Source of the DNA: Flavobacterium daemonense
GTDB lineage: Bacteria > Bacteroidota > Bacteroidia > Flavobacteriales > Flavobacteriaceae
DNA length: 64,000 bases
Assembly: GCF_007341385.1 (NCBI RefSeq)
Contig: NZ_VJYD01000002.1
Span: forward strand, 124,001-188,000
Direction of reading: 5' to 3'
The notes beneath the pieces were generated by a model. The model was not told the DNA's origin. It ran no database searches and was given only the letters and a program-made list of their open reading frames with translations. Positions 45,431 to 54,080 of the stretch are shown here, in pieces. The translations under genes and the position numbers were made by a program. How positions within the stretch are numbered: position 1 is the first letter of the stretch; each line of letters begins with the position of its first letter.

Positions 45431-48400
45431 TTACTCCTCAAACAACTCCATCAATTCCAAAGCACGTTTTATCGACTTCACATTTTCAAAAGTCAATAAC
45501 AAACGTAATCCATTAACGGTTTGTTTTTCTTTCATTTTGCAGATATTGCTATGTTTTTGAACAAAATTCAAGACGTTTCTAAACTTCACCGATTGGTAAT
45601 AATCTGACTGTTGATCGGATACGAAATAACCAATCATTTTGCCTTGTTTTAAAACTAATTTCTCAATTCCGACTTTCGTTGCAATCCATTTTATTCGGAT
45701 ACTGTTCAATAAAGAAACTGCTTGTTTTGGCAATGGCCCGAAACGGTCAATAAGTTTTCTTTCAAATTCCTGTAATCCGGCTTCATCTTTTATGGCGCCT
45801 AATTCGTTGTATAAAACCAAACGTTCAGAAACGTTATTGATGTATTCATCCGGAAATAATAATTCGAAATCGGCGTCGATCTGAATATCTTTTACATATT
45901 CTTTGGTATCGATATCATTTTCTTCCGGATACAAATCTTTGAATTCGTTTTCTTTCAATTCTTCAATCGCTTCGTTCATGATTTTTTGGTACGTATCAAA
46001 ACCAATTTCATTAATGAAACCGCTTTGTTCACCACCTAATAAATCTCCTGCACCACGAATTTCAAGATCTTTCATCGCAATGTTGAAACCGCTTCCCAAT
46101 TCGCTGAATTGTTCCAACGCTTGAATACGTTTTCTCGCATCTTCAGTCATTGACGAATACGGCGGACAAATAAAATAACAGAAAGCTTTTTTATTGCTTC
46201 GACCAACACGCCCACGCATTTGGTGCAAATCTGATAATCCAAAATTATTCGCATTGTTGATGAAAATCGTATTGGCATTTGGAACGTCCAATCCACTTTC
46301 GATGATTGTAGTTGCTACCAAAACATCAAAATCTCCGTTCATGAAACCTAACATCAATTCTTCAAGTTTGGCGCCGTCCATTTGTCCGTGACCAATTCCG
46401 ACTCTTGCATTTGGAACCAAACGCTGAATCATTCCGGCCACTTCTTTTATATTTTCAATTCGGTTATTGATAAAGAAAACCTGTCCGTTACGCTGAATTT
46501 CATACGAAATCGCATCCCGAATAATTTCTTCATTAAAACCAACCACATTCGTTTCAATTGGATAACGATTTGGCGGAGGTGTTGTAATCACCGATAAATC
46601 TCGCGCTGCCATCAATGAAAACTGAAGCGTTCTCGGAATTGGCGTTGCGGTCAATGTCAACGTATCAACATTTGCTGCAATGGTTTTTAATTTATCTTTT
46701 ACGTTTACTCCAAACTTTTGTTCCTCATCAACAATCAATAAACCTAAGTCTTTAAAAACGACATTTTTATTTACTAATTGGTGCGTTCCAATTACGATAT
46801 CGAGTTTTCCTTCGGCTAAATCTTTTAAGGTTTGCGTTTTTTGTTTTGCAGTTCTGAATCGGTTTAAGTAGCCAATTGTAACCGGCATATCTTTCAAACG
46901 TTCTGAAAAAGTTCTGAAATGTTGGTACGCCAAAATAGTCGTGGGAACTAAAACAGCCACTTGTTTACTATTATCAACCGCTTTAAAAGCTGCACGAATC
47001 GCAACTTCCGTTTTTCCAAAACCAACATCACCACAAACCAAACGGTCCATTGGGCGATCGCTTTCCATATCGGCTTTTACTTCTGCCGTCGATTTCATTT
47101 GGTCTGGCGTATCTTCGTAAATAAACGAACTTTCCAATTCATTTTGAAGATAACTGTCAGGCGCAAATTGAAAACCTTTCTCTAAACGTCGTTTTGCATA
47201 AAGCTGAATCAAATTGAATGCAATATGTTTAACGCGCGCTTTGGTTTTCTGTTTTAAAACCTTCCAAGCATTCGAACCAAGTTTATAGATTTTTGGAGGC
47301 GTTCCGTCTTTTCCGTTGTATTTCGAAATTTTATGAAGCGAGTGAATGCTTACATACACAATATCATTATCGGCATAAACCAATTTTATGGCTTCCTGCG
47401 TTTTGCCTTCAACCTGAATTTTCTGTAATCCGCCAAATTTTCCAATTCCGTGATCGATATGCGTTACATAATCACCAACAGAAAGTGCGGTCAATTCTTT
47501 TAGCGTAATATTCTGCTTTTTCGAATAACCATTTTTAATGTTGAATTTATGATAACGCTCAAAAATCTGATGATCGGTATACGCCGTTATCTGATTTTCT
47601 TCATCAATAAACCCTTGATATAAAGGTAATACAATAGTATGATATTGTTTACGGATATTCTCTGAATTAGCTTCGTCTAAACTTTCAAAAATATCATGAA
47701 AACGTTTTGCCTGAGTGTCATTCGAACAAAACAGATAATTTATATATCCGTTAAAATGATTTTCGCTTAAATTATTCAACAATAAATCAAATTGTTTATT
47801 GAACGACGGTTGTGGCTGAATATGAAATTCGAATTTCTTAGTTGTTTTATAAACTGGTCTTGAAGCCAATTCTACAACTGAAAAATCCAAAGATCTTTTT
47901 ATAAATGACGCCTGATTTAAAAACAATTGTTCCGGCGTTGCATGTTTTATTTCTCCCGAAAGTTTCTCAAAAGCTTCTTCTGCTCTTGCAAATTGTTTGT
48001 CCAGCTGACTAAAAAGCCCTTCGGTATTTTGAATAAAAAGAACTGTTTTTTCTGCAATATAATCTAAGAAACTTTCACGATTTTCCTGAAAAAGTTTGTT
48101 TTCAACATTCGGGATAATTGTGATTTTTTTATGTGTTTCGACAGACAATTGTGTCTCAACATCAAAAGTTCTGATGCTGTCGACTTCGTTTCCAAAAAAC
48201 TCAATTCGGTACGGATGATCATTTGAAAAAGAAAAAACATCGACAATTCCACCACGAACCGAAAATTCTCCGGGTTCTGTAATAAAATCGACTCTTTTGA
48301 ATTCGTATTCAAATAAAACTTCGTTAATAAAATCAATTGAAATTTTATCGTTCAAAGCGACTTTTAAAGTGTTTTTGTCAAGTTCTCTTCTTGTTACAAC

Positions 48401-48796
48401 TTTTTCAAAAAGCGCTTCAGGATAGGTAACAATTACGGCCGGTTTTTTACGAGAATTGATTCTATTTAAAACCTCAGCGCGAAGTAAAACATTCGCGTTA
48501 TCTGTTTCATCAATTTGATACGGACGACGAAATGACGCAGGATAAAACAATACGTCCTGCTCGCCAATCATTTGCTCCAAATCGTTCAAGTAATACGCCG
48601 CTTCTTCCTTGTTGTCTAAAACAATCAAAAAAGGCAGCTCAGTTTTCTTGAAAACAGAACGAATTATAAAAGAAACAGCAGATCCCAACAATCCGCTGAT
48701 ATTCATTTTTACTTGATTTCCTTCCAGTAAACTTTTAGCAATCTGCTCGGCTTTGGGCAGATTATCATATGTAGTATATAATGCGTTTTTACTCAA
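45431..48796 (-). CDS. mfd: Transcription-repair coupling factor
   Basis: 1121 residues. It removes stalled RNA polymerase and recruits UvrA. Domains: UvrB-like N-terminal module (about 1-350), the RNA-polymerase-interacting CarD-like domain (about 440-510, VGDYVTHIDHGIGKFGGLQKI), the RecG-like translocase with Walker A G592-FGKT596 and the DEEQ box (LLIVDEEQKFG), then the TRG motif region and the C-terminal D7 domain. The start is the TTG at 48796 (MSKNALYTTYDNLPK): it overlaps the end of the upstream lipoprotein gene by 8 bp and the next ATG is 31 codons in. Translational coupling is likely. Confidence 0.96.
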   Translation of the reverse strand: MSKNALYTTYDNLPKAEQIAKSLLEGNQVKMNISGLLGSAVSFIIRSVFKKTELPFLIVLDNKEEAAYYLNDLEQMIGEQDVLFYPASFRRPYQIDETDNANVLLRAEVLNRINSRKKPAVIVTYPEALFEKVVTRRELDKNTLKVALNDKISIDFINEVLFEYEFKRVDFITEPGEFSVRGGIVDVFSFSNDHPYRIEFFGNEVDSIRTFDVETQLSVETHKKITIIPNVENKLFQENRESFLDYIAEKTVLFIQNTEGLFSQLDKQFARAEEAFEKLSGEIKHATPEQLFLNQASFIKRSLDFSVVELASRPVYKTTKKFEFHIQPQPSFNKQFDLLLNNLSENHFNGYINYLFCSNDTQAKRFHDIFESLDEANSENIRKQYHTIVLPLYQGFIDEENQITAYTDHQIFERYHKFNIKNGYSKKQNITLKELTALSVGDYVTHIDHGIGKFGGLQKIQVEGKTQEAIKLVYADNDIVYVSIHSLHKISKYNGKDGTPPKIYKLGSNAWKVLKQKTKARVKHIAFNLIQLYAKRRLEKGFQFAPDSYLQNELESSFIYEDTPDQMKSTAEVKADMESDRPMDRLVCGDVGFGKTEVAIRAAFKAVDNSKQVAVLVPTTILAYQHFRTFSERLKDMPVTIGYLNRFRTAKQKTQTLKDLAEGKLDIVIGTHQLVNKNVVFKDLGLLIVDEEQKFGVNVKDKLKTIAANVDTLTLTATPIPRTLQFSLMAARDLSVITTPPPNRYPIETNVVGFNEEIIRDAISYEIQRNGQVFFINNRIENIKEVAGMIQRLVPNARVGIGHGQMDGAKLEELMLGFMNGDFDVLVATTIIESGLDVPNANTIFINNANNFGLSDLHQMRGRVGRSNKKAFCYFICPPYSSMTEDARKRIQALEQFSELGSGFNIAMKDLEIRGAGDLLGGEQSGFINEIGFDTYQKIMNEAIEELKENEFKDLYPEENDIDTKEYVKDIQIDADFELLFPDEYINNVSERLVLYNELGAIKDEAGLQEFERKLIDRFGPLPKQAVSLLNSIRIKWIATKVGIEKLVLKQGKMIGYFVSDQQSDYYQSVKFRNVLNFVQKHSNICKMKEKQTVNGLRLLLTFENVKSIKRALELMELFEE

Positions 48797-49397
48797 CTTT
48801 TGGTAAATTTGGATCTAATGGCGTTGCCGAATTCGGGATCGCGCGCGTTGTGTCTAACATTCTAAGGAAATCTTCTTCTCCCTGCTCTTTTGGAATTTTG
48901 CTTTTTTCAACAATTTTATCCATTTGTCTTTCTAGCGAAATAATTTCTTTGTTGATTTCGCCAATCAAAAAAGTTACTTTATCATCTGGAACAGTACTCA
49001 GATTGATAAATAAATCCATCATTTTGACTTTGGTAATCAAAATTGAGATTCGGCTTTTAATTGCTGGCTGATTAAATTCGGCCGGAATATTATTGTTCAA
49101 AGCCATCGCTTTTTTTGAAATCGCTTTTGACTTTTTTTGAAATGCTGTAATTGTTCGTCTCGGTTTATCGCCAATTTCTTTTAAAAATTCACGCCATTCT
49201 GTCCAAGTACCTGCATTTTTCTCTGCAACATCATTTATTGGCTCATCAATAAAAATCCAGGCTTTATTAATATTATTGAAGATTTTCTCATTCTTTTTAG
49301 CCATTTTTTCTTGTTCGGCAAGACGTTTTTCATTTTCATTTTGACATGAATGCAGTACAAAAACTAAAAGCAAAAAAAGAGATATTTTATATTTCAT
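48789..49397 (-). CDS. Small lipoprotein of unknown function, co-transcribed with mfd
   Basis: 202 residues from the ATG at 49397, which gives MKYKISLFLLLVFVLHSC with lipid C18 (an ATG at 49409 adds four residues). The mature protein is helical and charged, with EKRLAEQEKMAKKNEKIFNNINKAW and a long helix pair around IGEINKEIISLERQMDKIVEK; it has no recognised catalytic motif. It ends ...IPNSATPLDPNLPKVE, and its last 8 bases overlap the mfd start. Conserved function unknown to me; the link to mfd may be only positional. Confidence 0.75.
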   Translation of the reverse strand: MKYKISLFLLLVFVLHSCQNENEKRLAEQEKMAKKNEKIFNNINKAWIFIDEPINDVAEKNAGTWTEWREFLKEIGDKPRRTITAFQKKSKAISKKAMALNNNIPAEFNQPAIKSRISILITKVKMMDLFINLSTVPDDKVTFLIGEINKEIISLERQMDKIVEKSKIPKEQGEEDFLRMLDTTRAIPNSATPLDPNLPKVE

Positions 49398-49416
49398 CTG
49401 ATAAAACATTAAGTGG

Positions 49417-49424
49417 CAAAGTTA
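49417..49424 (-). promoter_or_regulatory. Candidate -7 box TAACTTTG for the lipoprotein-mfd unit
   Basis: TAnnTTTG on the minus strand, 20-27 nt before the ATG at 49397. No TTG at normal spacing. The gap from here to 49714 is otherwise without recognisable content. Confidence 0.35.
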
Positions 49425-49714
49425 CGAAGTAAATTTACAATTTCGAAGATCGTTTTTTGCTAAAGATTCTATAAATCAAGGTTGTTGTTTTTGTCATTTC
49501 TATTAGCATTCAGAGCCACAAATCAAGATACTTTTTTTTAACGCTTATCATCAATAAAAATGATTTTTAGGGATGATTTTTGAAAGGCACATGAGCACAC
49601 TCTTCTAGGCACAAAGACACACCCTTGGAAAAGAGAATAATCCAATAAACAAACTTTTTCGTTATTGAATTTATAATTTATGATTCAAAAAAGCTTATGT
49701 AATTACGAAAACGT

Positions 49715-49722
49715 TATATTTG
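49715..49722 (+). promoter_or_regulatory. Candidate -7 box TATATTTG of the threonine dehydrogenase gene
   Basis: Consensus -7 box 22 bases before the ATG at 49745; the -33 box is not clear. Confidence 0.4.
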
Positions 49723-49744
49723 TGTCTCTAAAATCTTCAAAGAA

Positions 49745-50683
49745 ATGAATCCAAAAATATTGATCATTGGTGCCTGTGGACAAATTGGAACAGAGCTGAC
49801 GCAAAAGCTGCGTAAATTATACGGAACCGAAAATGTAATCGCTTCTGATATTCGAAAATTAAATACTGACGTTGTCAATTCAGGACCTTTTGAAGTGGTC
49901 AATGCTTTAGATTTTAATCAAATCGAACATTTGGTAGAAGTACATAAAATTACTGATATTTATTTGATGGCGGCACTTTTGTCTGCAACCGCCGAAAAAA
50001 ATCCTGCTTTTGCTTGGGATTTGAATATGAATTCGCTATTTCACGTTTTAAATTTGGCTAAAGCCAAAAAAATACAAAAAATCTTCTGGCCTTCAAGCAT
50101 CGCTGTTTTTGGACCAACAACTCCTAAAGAAAACACCCCGCAATATACCGTAATGGAACCTTCAACCGTTTACGGAATCAGTAAACAAGCAGGCGAAAGA
50201 TGGTGTGAATATTACCATAATATTTATGGTGTTGATGTTCGCAGTATCCGTTATCCGGGCTTAATCAGCTGGTCAACTCCTCCTGGTGGCGGAACGACAG
50301 ATTATGCAGTCGATATTTTTTATAAGGCTATTGCCGATAAAAAATACGAATGCTTTTTATCATCAGAAACTAAAATGCCGATGATGTATATGGATGACGC
50401 GATTGACGCTACAATCAATATCATGAAAGCACCTGTTGAAGAAATCAAAATTCACTCATCATACAATTTAGCGGCGATGAGTTTTACACCAACAGAAATT
50501 GCTGCCGAAATCAAAAAACATATTCCAGATTTTGAAATTACTTACAATCCAGATTTCCGCCAAAAAATTGCGGACAGCTGGCCAGCAAGTATTGATGATT
50601 CTTCTGCAAGAGAAGACTGGGGATGGAATCATAAATTTGATTTAGAAACAATGACTAAAGATATGATTGAACATTTGTCATAA
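49745..50683 (+). CDS. L-threonine 3-dehydrogenase, SDR (epimerase-like) type
   Basis: 312 residues, extended short-chain dehydrogenase. The NAD-binding motif is G9-ACGQIG15 and the catalytic pair Y143-x3-K147 (VYGISKQAGERWCEYY). Blocks diagnostic for the GalE-like threonine dehydrogenases are SIRYPGLISWSTPPGGGTTDYAVDIFY and MPMMYMDDAIDATINIM. It oxidises L-threonine to 2-amino-3-ketobutyrate, which a 2-amino-3-ketobutyrate CoA ligase (not in this window) would split into glycine and acetyl-CoA. Monocistronic. Confidence 0.9.
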   Translation: MNPKILIIGACGQIGTELTQKLRKLYGTENVIASDIRKLNTDVVNSGPFEVVNALDFNQIEHLVEVHKITDIYLMAALLSATAEKNPAFAWDLNMNSLFHVLNLAKAKKIQKIFWPSSIAVFGPTTPKENTPQYTVMEPSTVYGISKQAGERWCEYYHNIYGVDVRSIRYPGLISWSTPPGGGTTDYAVDIFYKAIADKKYECFLSSETKMPMMYMDDAIDATINIMKAPVEEIKIHSSYNLAAMSFTPTEIAAEIKKHIPDFEITYNPDFRQKIADSWPASIDDSSAREDWGWNHKFDLETMTKDMIEHLS

Positions 50684-50702
50684 CCTGAAATAATAAAATT
50701 TT

Positions 50703-50734
50703 AAAGCGTGTTATTCTATAACACGCTTTTTTTT
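50703..50734 (+). terminator. Terminator of the threonine dehydrogenase gene
   Basis: AAAGCGTGTTAT (50703-50714) pairs perfectly with ATAACACGCTTT (50718-50729), three-base loop, then a T-run. Confidence 0.9.
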
Positions 50735-50817
50735 ATGAATATTATTGTAAGAAAAAAATACTGATTGTATAATTTATGTACTTTTGATTGCGTTTAAACA
50801 TTAATCAAGTTTATTCC

Positions 50818-50863
50818 AAAATCATCAATCAAATCACAACAAAATCATCAATCAAATGACAAA
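50818..50863 (+). repeat. 23-bp tandem repeat spanning the DUF418 gene start
   Basis: Copies at 50818-50840 and 50841-50863 share AAAATCATCAATCAAAT and then differ at one C/G and the last base. The G in the second copy creates the ATG start codon at 50856; copy one has ATC at the same place. Confidence 0.8.
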
Positions 50864-52052
50864 TTCTTATCATCCTGTCGAGCAGAGCAAAAGAACTGCA
50901 ATTGTCGACATACTTCGGGGCTGGGCAATATTGGGCGTAGCAATTGGAAATTATTTAGATTTCCTTTATATCGGTATAGAGAAAAAAATTAAACATAGTA
51001 CTTTCTCTGAAATTCTTCTATACATTAACCGTTATTTATTTGCGGCAAAATCTTGGACATTATTAACTCTTTTATTTGGCTTCGGATTTGCAATTTTAAT
51101 TAACAATGTTGCCTCTAAAGGAAAAAATCCTATCGCTTTTTTTGCTTGGCGAATGTTTTTGCTTTTTATTTTGGCTTTTATTAATTCTGCTTTTTGGCTG
51201 GGAGACATTTTAAAAGATTATGCCTTTTTAGGACTTGTATTATTACTTTTTTATAGATGTTCTGCCAAAACTTTAGCTATTATTTCTGGTGTCATTGTAC
51301 TTACAGTTCCTTTTGTAATGGCTTATGTAAATGGTATTAAGATTGAGCATTCTGTAATTGCATCAAATCCTGAATATCTAAAACTATATCATTCTGGAAA
51401 TTGGATTGACTTTTTTAGATTTAACTTATTAGCTTCATTTTACGAACAAATTATTGTTCCTGGTTATGCCATTACTGCTCATTATGTAATGTTGGGTTGT
51501 ATGCTATTTGGATTTTTACTTCAAAAGCTAAACTTTTTCAATCGCTTAAGAGAATTAAAAAGCCTTCTAAAAAGTATCTGTGTTGTTAGTTTTACATTGG
51601 CCGTCATTATCGGAATTGCATTTAATATCATAATAATATACAAGGTCGAATTTCTAAAAATCTTCCACCCGCTTTACTGGCTGGTATTAAGCACGATGAT
51701 TTTTATATCAACTGGAATTTGTCTTTTGTATATCAATGGCAAATTAAAAACGGTTTTCAGCTATTTTAGCGCAGGCGGAAAAATGACATTGACCAATTAT
51801 ATGACTCAAAATATATTGGCAGGTATTATTTTCTCTGGAATCGGATTCGGAATTGCAGATTCAATGCCTTATTGGTTTTACTTTTTCCTTGCTATTTCTG
51901 TCTTTATAATTCAATTATTCATTAGCAAATGGTGGCTTTCAAAATACAATTATGGACCAATTGAATGGTTATGGAGATCTGCTAGTTACAGAGAATGGGT
52001 TCCGTTTAAAAAAGCACAACCAGAGGTTATTGCAGATATAAAAATGGTATAA
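50856..52052 (+). CDS. DUF418 family (YeiB-like) integral membrane protein
   Basis: 398 residues with about ten hydrophobic helices. N-terminal KRTAIVDILRGWAILGVAIGNY and the C-terminal DUF418 domain (about 220-390, with AGGKMTLTNYMTQNILAGIIFSGIGFG and ISKWWLSKYNYGPIEWLWRSASYREWVPF) match the YeiB-like membrane family, distantly related to acyltransferase-3 proteins. Substrate and role are unknown; there is no partner gene nearby. Confidence 0.85.
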   Translation: MTNSYHPVEQSKRTAIVDILRGWAILGVAIGNYLDFLYIGIEKKIKHSTFSEILLYINRYLFAAKSWTLLTLLFGFGFAILINNVASKGKNPIAFFAWRMFLLFILAFINSAFWLGDILKDYAFLGLVLLLFYRCSAKTLAIISGVIVLTVPFVMAYVNGIKIEHSVIASNPEYLKLYHSGNWIDFFRFNLLASFYEQIIVPGYAITAHYVMLGCMLFGFLLQKLNFFNRLRELKSLLKSICVVSFTLAVIIGIAFNIIIIYKVEFLKIFHPLYWLVLSTMIFISTGICLLYINGKLKTVFSYFSAGGKMTLTNYMTQNILAGIIFSGIGFGIADSMPYWFYFFLAISVFIIQLFISKWWLSKYNYGPIEWLWRSASYREWVPFKKAQPEVIADIKMV

Positions 52053-52085
52053 AAACTAGAAATGAAATAAACTTGATTATAAAAG

Positions 52086-52120
52086 AAAAGCCCTTAAAAC
52101 TAAATTTAAGGGCTTTTTTT
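52086..52120. terminator. Bidirectional terminator between DUF418 and M1 peptidase genes
   Basis: AAAAGCCCTTAAA (52086-52098) pairs perfectly with TTTAAGGGCTTTT (52105-52117), with an A-run and a T-run on either side. Confidence 0.88.
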
Positions 52121-52137
52121 ATGTCTAAAAGAGAGAT

Positions 52138-54018
52138 TTACTTCACTTCAAAAACGTTATTTGTTTGTTTTACATCAGCCATTAATCCGCTTGGATCGAT
52201 AGTGATTTTTTTGATTGCAGTTTTATTTTTCTCAATTGAAAAACTATAGTTTGACTGTGCCCAAGCCCAATCTTCAAGAACTGTTCTTTTCTCGTTTGGA
52301 TTTGGGTTTGGTTTGATGAAATTCATCATTCTTAACGGAATGTAGAACGTTTCAGAAGTTCCGTCAGTATAATCTACTTTTAAGTCAATTGGCATTGGCA
52401 TTCTTCCAATTCTTTCTAAAGTAACTGTCGTTTTTCCTGAATTATCAGCAACGTCTTTAATTCCGTAATCAATTGTATTTGCTGTTTGTGCCCAGTCCAC
52501 TAAATACCAATCTAATTCAGCTCCAGAAACTCTCTCTGCTGATCTTTTGATATCGTTTGGAGTTGGATGCTTGAATTTGAAATCGTTGAAATACCTGTGC
52601 AATGTTTTATCAACATTTTCTTTTCCAATTACATATTCCAATTGCGAAAGGAAAATACTTCCTTTTACATAAGATGAAATACTGTAAGGACGATTTTCGT
52701 CATAACGATCTCCGTGCGTCGTTTGTGGCTGTTCTTTTCCAGAATTTACTAAGCTGTAATAAGCGGCATAATTTCCTTTAAACGGATTTGCTTCTTTTTT
52801 ATCGCCTTTTAATTCATTCAAAGCGCTGTCTTCAATATAGGTTGTAAAACCTTCGTCCATCCAAGGATGTTTAGATTCATTTGAAGCCAAAATATGTTGG
52901 AACCAAGAGTGTCCTAATTCATGTGTAGCAGTTCCTAAAATTCCTTCAAGAGTTCCGCTTCCAAGCATCAAAGTACACATTGCATATTCCATTCCGCCGT
53001 CGCCACCTTGAATAAATGAATATTGTTTGTACGGATATTGCCCAACTCTGTGATTGTAATAATCCATCACTTTTACCATTAAAGGCTCTAGCTGTTTCCA
53101 GTTTGCAGTTGTTTTTTCGTCATTTTTGTAGAAGAAATGCAAATCAACATCATTTGGTCCTTTTACAACATCGTGCGCGTATGCTTTATCAGCAGCCCAA
53201 GTAAAATCATGAACATTTGGCGCGATGAAATGCCATGTCAATGTTTTTGCTTTTTTAGGATAAACAACTGTTACGCCAGCATCTTCGTAACCGTGTCCAA
53301 TTGAATTTTTATCCTGCAAATATCCTGAACCACCAATTGTATATTCTTTATCAATCGTAATATTTACATCAAAATTACCCCAAACTCCGTGGAATTCTCT
53401 TGCGATATACGGATCTGCGTGCCATCCTTCAAAATCAAATTCGGCTAATTTTGGATACCATTGCGACATCGAAAGTTCAACTCCTTCTTTATTATTTCTT
53501 CCAGAACGACGAATTTGAACTGGAACTTGTCCTTCAAAATCTAATGTAAAAGTAGTTTTTGAATTTGGCAAAATTGGTTTAGCCAAAGTAACTTCTAATA
53601 TTGTAGATGAAAGTCTTGTTTGCGCTGCAACACCGTCTTGTTTGAAATTTGTCACTTTTAAGAAACCAATTTCGTTTGGTTTTAAAGTTTCAATTCGACT
53701 CTGCTTGATTTCTTTTCCATCTGCATCCTTAATTTTATTCACCATTCTTGCATCTGGATCTTTAATTGAATGCAGACGAGCATCCATTTCACTTCCTGGT
53801 TGAAATGCATTTGGATATAAATGATAGAAAACCTTTTTTAAAGTATCAGGAGAATTGTTAGTGTAAACTAATTCTTGTTTTCCTTTGTATTGATAGGTTT
53901 TTACATCCATCGATACGTCCATCTTGTAATCGACGTGTTGCTGCCAATACGGCGCGCTTTGCGCAAATGCTGAGTTTAAGCCCAAACTCAAAAAGGATAA
54001 TAGTATTATTTTTCGCAT
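52138..54018 (-). CDS. Secreted M1-family metallopeptidase
   Basis: 626 residues with signal peptide MRKIILLSFLSLGLNSAFAQ. The zinc site is H366-E-L-G-H370 with E389 as third ligand (HELGHSW...MDEGFTTY, HExxH-x18-E). The substrate-binding stretch reads GGMEYAMCTLM, where classical aminopeptidase N has GAMEN, so N is replaced by Y. The N-terminal beta domain and the final DUF-type beta region (about 520-626) fit the Bacteroidota M1 aminopeptidase-like group. It likely trims peptides in the periplasm. Transcribed alone. Confidence 0.92.
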   Translation of the reverse strand: MRKIILLSFLSLGLNSAFAQSAPYWQQHVDYKMDVSMDVKTYQYKGKQELVYTNNSPDTLKKVFYHLYPNAFQPGSEMDARLHSIKDPDARMVNKIKDADGKEIKQSRIETLKPNEIGFLKVTNFKQDGVAAQTRLSSTILEVTLAKPILPNSKTTFTLDFEGQVPVQIRRSGRNNKEGVELSMSQWYPKLAEFDFEGWHADPYIAREFHGVWGNFDVNITIDKEYTIGGSGYLQDKNSIGHGYEDAGVTVVYPKKAKTLTWHFIAPNVHDFTWAADKAYAHDVVKGPNDVDLHFFYKNDEKTTANWKQLEPLMVKVMDYYNHRVGQYPYKQYSFIQGGDGGMEYAMCTLMLGSGTLEGILGTATHELGHSWFQHILASNESKHPWMDEGFTTYIEDSALNELKGDKKEANPFKGNYAAYYSLVNSGKEQPQTTHGDRYDENRPYSISSYVKGSIFLSQLEYVIGKENVDKTLHRYFNDFKFKHPTPNDIKRSAERVSGAELDWYLVDWAQTANTIDYGIKDVADNSGKTTVTLERIGRMPMPIDLKVDYTDGTSETFYIPLRMMNFIKPNPNPNEKRTVLEDWAWAQSNYSFSIEKNKTAIKKITIDPSGLMADVKQTNNVFEVK

Positions 54019-54080
54019 GGTTATTTTAATAAAAATGGAAGGGCTGCCGCCCTTCCACCGGATTAGTGTATTTTATTTGA

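Noticed and set aside
49410..49714. Possible tRNA or small RNA in the 300-bp gap before the threonine dehydrogenase
   Set aside because: No cloverleaf, T-loop consensus or terminator hairpin was found.
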